64,000 nucleotides of DNA from contig NC_088782.1 of assembly GCF_958450345.1 (NCBI RefSeq), positions 94,747,358-94,811,357 of the forward strand. Reading direction: 5' to 3'. Positions within the stretch are counted from its first letter, which is position 1. Each line of letters starts with the position of its first letter. Source of the stretch: Calliphora vicina (Eukaryota; Arthropoda; Insecta; Diptera; Calliphoridae). The translations under genes were made by a program, and so were the position numbers. Positions 57,086 to 64,000 of this stretch are shown here, piece by piece. The notes under the pieces are model-generated. The model saw nothing but the letters and a program-made list of their open reading frames with translations. It was not told the origin of the DNA and did no database searches.

Positions 57086-58414
57086 CTTTTAATTTCTTTC
57101 AAAGTATTTTTACTTCATTATTTTCCATCCCTGGTATGTATGCATTGCACTTTTATTATTCAAAATAAACATGCGCAAAAAGTATAAGAGCGAAAAGTTT
57201 CAAGATTGTAGATATATGATGTACTTTGTTCACACATACTGGTACCACAAAAATATATGTGTTTGTGCACTTTTTCAGTTTGTGGTTTCGAAACAGACAT
57301 GAGTTTTTGTGTGTTGTTTCTGCAAAGCAATTCGTGTGATATAAACCAGTGCGTAATGTAGTTTCGTTCGACATGGAAAATATTTGAGAAAAAAAGCATG
57401 ACCAAGAAAATTTATGTCACTTAGTCCTCTTTTACAATGCAGAAATTGAAAGGCAGACATTTTTCTCATTCTCTTTTGAACTAACCTAAACCTGTGTAAA
57501 ACACATTCTACCTCTTCAACCCCTTGCCCACAAACTTCGTCTGTCTGCCTTTCAATTTTAATAAAATAAAAACAATTTGATGCTTTTTGAGTTTACAAAA
57601 CACTCGTAAGAGCAAACAACGTCAAATAAATAATATGTGCTAAGAATAGTGGTTACGTTTTTTATAGTAAATATTGGCTATGTGTATCCTTTAGGTAACG
57701 AACCTCAAACCATACTTTTTATACGTTTCGAATAATCTAAGCAGACAGACTACACACAAACAGGTAGTATGTGTTGTTCGTAGAACAAACAGTACACAAA
57801 CATTTACTAAATTTATACGTTTAACAAAAAAAAAAATGGTGAACAACAGCAAGCCACATGTATTCTTAAGCATTTATGTATATAAGGTGGTGTCGATAGT
57901 CCAACTGCTTATTTCTTCTTTACTTTCTAGTTGTTTAAGCTATCAAATTCACTTGTGTTTGTTGTTGAAAATCAACAACCAACTCAAAAGCAATAAAAAC
58001 AACAGACTGCCATTGACAGACAAACCTCGTTTATAAAACAATTTCCCTGTTGTTGTTTGTCCATGTGTTGATGCATTCCTTCTTTTTTAGTTTTCTCTGG
58101 GTTCTTGTTTATTTCGCTCAGTTTTGTAATAAACAACAACAGTGAACGACTCAAAAAAGTAAATTTGTCTCATGCAAAAAGAGAGCACACGAGTGAATCG
58201 CAATAGAAGCTCTTTGCTTTTAGTATACAAAGAATCGTTGTTCTGTACGTATCGTGACTGTTTTGAGCCGAACAGTTTGTGTACCGGTTTGTTAAAGGGA
58301 GTGTGTATCTGTAGTTTTGCAACGTTTCATAAGCAAAGCAACTTTACGTTAATTGTGTACAACAAATAAAAAAACAACAGACAGTTGAATTAAAGTAGAA
58401 CAAACAAACACAAA
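57086..58414. other. Upstream flank of the BED/hAT gene
   Basis: No coding sequence supported. Purine/pyrimidine-mixed, GTTTG- and CAAAC-rich sequence, less AT-rich than the neighbouring transposons. No TATA box at a sensible distance. The 5' UTR is presumably within 58,140-58,414, ending in the favourable context CACAAAATGG. Confidence 0.4.
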
Positions 58415-60544
58415 ATGGTATCCAATCCCAGATGTGATGTATGGAAGTATTTTGATAATATTGTTGATGAAGGCGTTGCGGTGTGTAAGCTCTGTAAGCA
58501 GCGTTTGAAAAACGATCGCAGTTGGAGTTTGAGGAAACATTTAAAAAAACTGCACAACACCAAGAGTGAAATCTGGAATTATTTTGATAATATTGTGGGC
58601 CAGGGTATGGCAGTATGCAAACAATGCAAGCAGCGTGTAAGGAACAATCGCAGTTTTAATTTAACACAGCACTTGGAAAAGGCACATAATATCATAGTAC
58701 CTAACATCGAGGATGAGATCAACAAAAAGGAGCTGGCTGCTCAAACTGGCAATAAAGAAATGAGGACAACAGTTAACAATGCAATAGTTTACATTACAGA
58801 TGACGAATCCAAGGATGAGGCTGTTGCTCAAACAAGCCAAGCCAATGTATCCATTGTAGAGAATACTACACCAATTGTAGTGAATACTGCTCCTATTGTA
58901 AGTAATACTGAGCCTATTGTAATTTCCCATGATTATGAACCTGAGGAAACTCTATCTAAAGATACAAGCCATGCAGAAATACCGCCAAGTGATATAACTG
59001 TTTCTAAACGTAGAATGTCTAGATCTCCGGGAGCAAATGCGCATGCTTATAAACGAGCAAAAACACATTTGGCCATTAAAATCGATGAAAAAACCCTAAT
59101 ATCAGCTATATGGGGTCTCATGATAGAGGATGGTGTTACACCTTTACTGTTTGGTTCTAAAAACATGCAGGCCCTAATACAGCCTCTTTGTGATGCGATA
59201 TTCGAACAACAGAATAAAGAACTTAAGATAGATGAGTCTGAAAGCGAAAGACTTCTATGTTTGGTGGCCAATCATATTCGGAGTAGTTTTTCCAATGATC
59301 TAGACTGTCGATTGCTATCTTTAAAACTGGATACGGACATCAATGGTCCAGAAAACACCTTTTGTGTTAGTACTTTATTTGTCGATAATGGGCAGACACA
59401 AAAACGCACTTTGGGAATAATAGATCTTAAGGATGATCCTCAGCTAACTGAGCAACATATTAAACAAGTTTTACACAAATTTAATATTGATTCAAATCAA
59501 ATTATAGGTATTTTTTGGGACAACACCAAGCCCAATTATAATAGACAGGTGCAAAACTGTGAATATTTGAAGGAAATCGAAAAGTTCGAAAAATATCCAG
59601 AAATACAATTTAGCGACATTATGGTTGAGCGTTATGTTGGTGTTACAGCCCAGCTCTGTATGTTGGATATTTTTAAAAATTCCCATATTATACAACCATT
59701 TTTAGAATGCCGTAATTTCGCCAAGTTTATTCAAGATGAATCGAATGGTTACTATGGTGTTTTTGAGCAGAATAATTTAAATATTCCCCAATTGGATTCT
59801 CCCTGGAAATGGGGTTCTACTTATAAAATGATGCACGATTTGCAGGAAGCTCGCAACATTTTTAAAGATACTAATATTCAGAAAATCGAAAACCGCCAAG
59901 ATCAATTTAATGTCAACGATAAAATGTGGCTGTTTATTGACGCCTTCTGTGAATCGACGAGTTTTATACAAAAATCTATTATTAAATTCTACAGCGAGGA
60001 AATGACCTTTTTCGATTTCTATCCCCAATGGCTAAAGACCAAACTGCTAACAACAAAACTAGCAACAGCCAGTAATATGGAAAATACTTACATCACTACT
60101 ATTTCAGTCGAATTGTTGAAAAGCATTGAGGCAAGATCGAAAGAGCTCTTGGGTAAGGATTGTTTTGAAGCTTGTTTGTATTTGGATCCACGTTTTCAGC
60201 ACACTTTAGGTGAGGAAGAGAAAACAAAAGCCTTGGAATATTTAAAAGGCATATGGAATCGTTATAAAATCTATAATGTAGATATTATAAATGCTGCCGC
60301 GGAGGAAAACGCTGCGTCTTCACGATTCGATGATGCTGAAGACGCCTTTCTAAATGAATTCCTTTGTCAGGATGCTCCAGAATGTGATCTTAGAACTACA
60401 GATGTTTTTAAGAAAATCGAGAGTTTTAAAATACCATTTAAACCTGTCGACACGAATGTTTTATCGTTTTGGAATATGCTGAAATCAAGTGATCCCGAAA
60501 TGTATTCCTTAAGTGCAATTTGTTTTGCCATACCAACCACTCAG
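58415..60544 (+). CDS. Double BED-finger, hAT-derived protein, exon 1
   Basis: Encodes residues 1-710 of a 781-residue nuclear, probably DNA-binding protein. Two tandem BED zinc fingers occupy residues 8-47 and 52-91 (VWKYFDN..VCKLCKQR..HLKKLH and IWNYFDN..VCKQCKQR..HLEKAH, each C-x2-C and H-x4-H), with a 44-residue period indicating internal duplication. A low-complexity acidic/Thr linker (about 92-200) with repeated PIV segments and a basic KRRMSRS patch follows. From about 215 on is a hAT transposase body: IIGIFWDN (Asp near 369), WKWGSTYKMMHDL (about 464) and PFKPVDTNVLSFWNMLKSSDPEM leading into IPTTQ. The hAT CxxH motif before LNL is degenerate (TAQLCML near 411), and the RW pair is WKW, so transposition is unlikely. 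A domesticated ZBED/DREF-like gene is likely. Start: Kozak AAAATGG. Ends at donor CAG|GTAAAT. Confidence 0.85.
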
Positions 60545-60731
60545 GTAAATTACAAACTCAATAAGTATAAATAAGAGCTTCTAATTGTTGCGTATGTAAA
60601 TTTTCTTAAGGAAAATATAGCAGCCCGATGGTTAGAATTTTTTAAAATAAATTCTAAGTTTTCTTCTAACAAAAAAAAAACATATCGTTAAAGGGTTTAG
60701 TCAGAATTTACATATATTTTTTAAATTGCAG

Positions 60732-60947
60732 AATTATAATAAAAATCGCTACGCAAATATTTATCAAACGGAGACCCTTTCAAAATTATCACCATTTACA
60801 AGAGACAATCTTGTAAGCATTCGTTTAAATTCCCAACTTCTGCAGGGCAATCTTGAGCAATTTGGAATTTTCCACGAGGCCATATCATCCGACGAAGATG
60901 AAGTTCAAATAATCGACAGCAATGAAGCGGCCACCACAAATATCTAA
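60732..60947 (+). CDS. Double BED-finger, hAT-derived protein, exon 2
   Basis: Phase-0 exon after a 187-base intron (60545-60731, GTAAAT..TTGCAG). It completes the hAT dimerisation domain: IPTTQ of exon 1 joins NYNKNRYANIYQTETLSKLS, and TRDNLVSIRLNSQLLQ matches the family's RNRLSPDNL..L..LN pattern. An acidic tail SSDEDEVQIIDS ends at TAA (60945-60947). Reading through the donor instead gives only nine more residues and loses the domain, which supports the splice. The exon contains no stop and the acidic tail is typical of regulatory proteins. Confidence 0.75.
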   Translation, partial: NYNKNRYANIYQTETLSKLSPFTRDNLVSIRLNSQLLQGNLEQFGIFHEAISSDEDEVQIIDSNEAATTNI

Positions 60948-61008
60948 TTAAATAATTACTCTAAAATTTCGTTATTGAAGTGAATTGGTTTTGAATTACT
61001 TATTTAAC

Positions 61009-61014
61009 AATAAA
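61009..61014 (+). terminator. Poly(A) signal of the BED/hAT gene
   Basis: AATAAA 62 bases after the stop codon, followed by T/G-rich sequence. This implies a short 3' UTR. Confidence 0.55.
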
Positions 61015-62365
61015 TATTTATGTACGCTGAAAATACATTTAAAAAGTTAACTATATAGATTTGTGTTCTTTACTTTTTGATTGAATATGTTGGGTAAGAA
61101 AAAATACATTTAACCAACGTTATATAACAGTAAGTAACTGCTATAATTAAGAAATTATTGTATATAAACCTTTGAAAAGTGTTTCAAAATATGTTTCAAC
61201 TGGTATATTAGAAACAATTATGAATATATTTCTATCGCTGGCTTAACATGCAAACTAAATAAATAGAAATGTGGTAGCACTGGAGTGGTCGGATTTACAC
61301 CAACTTCGTCAAGAAAGAATAAAAATAACGAACGAAGACTTACAATTTGCTAATTAAGCGTAAGTAAATTTATTTACAACTATGGCAAAAATTTTTGTAG
61401 AAAATTTTAGTCCTTGAATGTCCTATATGAAAGGACTTTTTTGATTTTCTCGACAAAAAGGTCAATTTGACCCCTAAAGGGAGGAGGTAGAGGGTTAAGA
61501 TCGTCCACGAAAGTGATCCCCATTAAATTTCACAATGTAACTCTGACAATAAGAAATCTCTCACATATTTACTTACACCTATATGTTCGCTTCGACCAAA
61601 AAAATAAAAACCGGTTAAACCGGTTAACCGTCATATATGTGTAAAAACATAAAATGTCCTATAAAGTATACACAGCTTTAAAATTTGTAGTTTTTAGTTG
61701 TCAGGAATGTTTAATATAAATAAACTATGAGTATACAAAAATGCTAAGTCCATTTTGTTTTGTAAAAATTTCAAAATTATTATCTCAGTCAAATGGAATT
61801 GAGTATAAATTTGTTACTAACTGTATAATACTAATATAATTATTGATTTTTTTCATTAAATTTCAAGCATTTTATGATAAATCAATTTTTTAATTAAATA
61901 TTTGATAATTTTGAAATTTATTATCACCTCGACTTTCTGATATTAAACAGAAAATGTTACAAGTCCCAAAAAAGGACCTATAATATACAAACGCACTTCT
62001 TCTTACTGTTTATTTGTCATTATAAATCATACCAAATATGTAAGTAATAAAACTCCATTATCAGATCTCATAAATATTTCAAATCATGGATTTTAGAACG
62101 TTTTTTGTCTCTCCTATAATATTTCTGAAAAGAACTTTGTACACTAAGCTAACGAAGATTTAGATTAACTTCTAGAATTATGCGGAATTTAATTTTTAAT
62201 AGTTTCATTATTTATTCTGAAAAAGTTTTTAAGTAAACCCATCGTCCTCTACTATTTAGAATTATTGAAATTCTTAAAAATATCAATCTAAGGGCCATTA
62301 TTACAACTTGCCGTTATAGTTAAAGGTACCTTTTTCTATTGCTTAAAATAGGTTTGTATTGTAAT
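61015..62365. other. Intergenic DNA, nothing recognised
   Basis: AT-rich. An AACCGGTTAAACCGGTTAAC motif lies at about 61,610-61,630 and recurs at 63.6 kb. No gene supported. Confidence 0.5.
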
Positions 62366-63459
62366 CAGGGACATAACTGTTATAACCAATATTGGAAAAA
62401 ATCCTGAAATAATTGTTTATCAAGAATTTTTGAAAAATGGTCTGAATAACAGTTAAAAATAACCAATATTATTTTGGTCTTTGATAACCATTATAAACGA
62501 TTTTTATTTTATTTGGTCTTCAGTAACCATTATGAAAGATTTTTATTTTTTTTTTGGTCTTCAATAACCATTATAAAATATTTTTATTTTTTTAGGTCTT
62601 TGATAACTATTATTAAAGATTTTTATTTTTTTGGTCTTCCGTAAACATTATGAGTACCAACAAAGTTTTTTGGTCGCATGGACCTGGTTTTCATGTATTT
62701 TAAAATAGACAGAGAAAGATAAATCGGTTCAGAATTTCATAAGAATCAATAATATTTATGATTATAAACAGTTTTCTTTTAAAATGTGCAATATGTGGGA
62801 GCTATGACTAATTATGGATCAATCGGCATAAAATTAAGTGACATGTCTTCTGTATATATGCTAAATTTTATTTGAATACCAACTTTTTTAAGAAATCTAT
62901 ACTCGTTAAAATGGTATTCGGAAGTGGGCCTTGTATGGGAGCTATGACTAATTATGAACCAATCGTCACAAAATTTAGTAGTGAGAGTTCGACTTATATA
63001 AAACTTATTTGTGCTGAATTCGGTTTGGTTATCTATATAACTAAGATATTTATGAGGGATTATTTATTTTCAGATAGGACAATAGTATGGGGGCTAGGAG
63101 AAATAATAGACCGATTCTAACCAAATTCAATAGACTTCGTTCTTTGGGCACTATATGCTATATCACTATGGTGGTGTAGGGTATAAATATTTGTAATGGC
63201 TGTAGTCTATTTTTTTAGAATGGTTATCAAAGACCAAAAAAATAAAATTCATAATGGTTATTGAAGACCAAAAAAAATCAAAATCTTTCATAATGGTTAT
63301 CAAACACCTAAAAAAATTAAAATTTTTCATAATGGTTATCATAGACTAAATTTTTTTTGAGTTATTTATAATTGTTATTACGGGACGTATTTTTTTGCAG
63401 TTATTTTTTCTATAACCAATTGCTTATTTAAAAAAAATAACAATTATTTCGGGTCCCTG
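62366..63459. mobile_element. hAT-type foldback with tandem units, split by family A
   Basis: Starts CAGGGACATAAC and ends GGGTCCCTG. It is flanked by ATTGTAAT (62358-62365) and ATTGTAAG (63460-63467), 7 of 8 identical with T2/A7. The left side holds about four ~55-bp units (TTTGGTCTT..ATAACCATTAT..AAGATTTTTATTTT). The right side holds three to four of the same unit inverted (AATGGTTAT..AGACCAAAAAAA). A family A copy occupies the centre. Confidence 0.8.
62770..63190 (-). repeat. Dispersed repeat family A, copy 5
   Basis: On the minus strand it starts ATACCCTACACCACCATAGT and later carries GGTCTATTATTTCTCCTAGC-like, AGCTCCCATACAAGGCCCAC and AATTAGTCATAGCTCCCA blocks. The mid part is shortened. 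The 62872-63120 frame is its translation. Confidence 0.65.
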
Positions 63460-63559
63460 ATTGTAAGTCATTAGTTTAGGTTTCAAATCAGACAAATAAT
63501 GTGTGTACAATGAATATAAAAAATGCACAAAACCATGAGATTTTTTATGACCTAAATTT

Positions 63560-63690
63560 TAAAAACCGGTTAACCGAGTGATAAAAACCGGATAAACCGG
63601 TTAACCGAAAATCAACATTTCAAATTAACCGGTTCACAAAAAACCGAGATTTCGAAGAAAAACCGGTTTTTCGGTTAACCGGTTTAGAAA
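63560..63690. repeat. Cluster of AACCGGTTAACCGG motifs
   Basis: Seven or so CCGGTT/AACCGG cores within 130 bases, several joined as CCGGTTAACCG, giving multiple overlapping palindromes. Single or double occurrences also at 10,728 and 61,610. Confidence 0.6.
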
Positions 63691-64000
63691 CACTACCAGC
63701 TGTACTATAAGTTTATTCTACTAAAATGATCTGCTCATTATTGTGAAATTTATGACAATAAAAAAATTATAATAAAAAAAGTATTTAATTTCAATATCCA
63801 ATCAAAAGATGTAAAATTTTCAGTTTTGTTTTATCTTTCTCACTGTCGAAGATAATGATATTTGCCGATCAGAGTTTAATTGTTAGTTAAACAATTATTA
63901 TGATTAGTATGATATTTTTTATTACTCCCCACTAAATTTTCATTCATTATTTTCAAAAATATTTTCCAAATTTTCTGTAAATAATATTGCATTTAATGAA
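63691..64000. other. Intergenic DNA, nothing recognised
   Basis: AT-rich sequence without coding or repeat signal. Confidence 0.5.

Noticed and set aside
58661..58930. 89-codon antisense frame in the BED/hAT gene
   Set aside because: Shadow of the coding strand, with no independent motif.
1..64000. LTR retrotransposons or endogenous viral sequences
   Set aside because: No gag, protease, integrase or envelope-like motifs and no long direct terminal repeats were recognised. All reverse-transcriptase traces are of the non-LTR type.

Overview
This is an AT-rich, gene-poor stretch of nuclear DNA from a higher fly. Two host genes are recognisable: a scylla-type RTP801/REDD homologue with GT-AG introns, and a BED-finger gene. 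Fly-type initiation contexts, a TATA-box promoter and the transposon set (Jockey-like LINE, Tc3, mariner, pogo/Tigger, piggyBac, hAT, Helitron) all fit Diptera. The repeat density and large intron suggest a calyptrate fly such as a blowfly or housefly relative. The species call is inference.

Layout. Positions 1-31,500 hold almost only transposon debris. It includes a 2-kb palindrome (3452-5472), several dispersed families here named A to F, a terminal-inverted-repeat element at 9337-10051, two Helitron-like pieces (10912-11072 and 30014-30325), LINE reverse-transcriptase fossils (16.5-17.4 kb and 28-29 kb), a once-frameshifted Tc3-like transposase (19080-20071), a mariner fossil and several MITEs. 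From about 31,590 to 36,960 lies the scylla-like gene: TATA box, 5' UTR, a 24-codon exon 1, a 3.6-kb intron and a large exon 2. From 38,500 to 57,100 is a nested transposon stack. It contains a 2.1-kb hAT-type foldback with a perfect 8-bp target duplication, a diverged sibling foldback interrupted by a hAT element, a piggyBac MITE, a minisatellite-bearing foldback, a 5'-truncated Jockey-like LINE, and a Tigger transposon broken by three later insertions. From 58,415 to about 61,010 is an apparently intact two-exon gene with two BED zinc fingers and a hAT-derived body, probably a domesticated transposase. The end of the window holds another foldback with internal tandem units.

The two host genes have no evident functional link. 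Scylla-type proteins restrain TOR signalling under hypoxia and stress. The BED/hAT protein is probably a DNA-binding regulator. The most unusual content is the set of long foldback (palindromic) elements. At least three carry 8-bp duplications or hAT-type termini. Two otherwise unrelated dispersed families (A and B) share the same terminal hairpin design.
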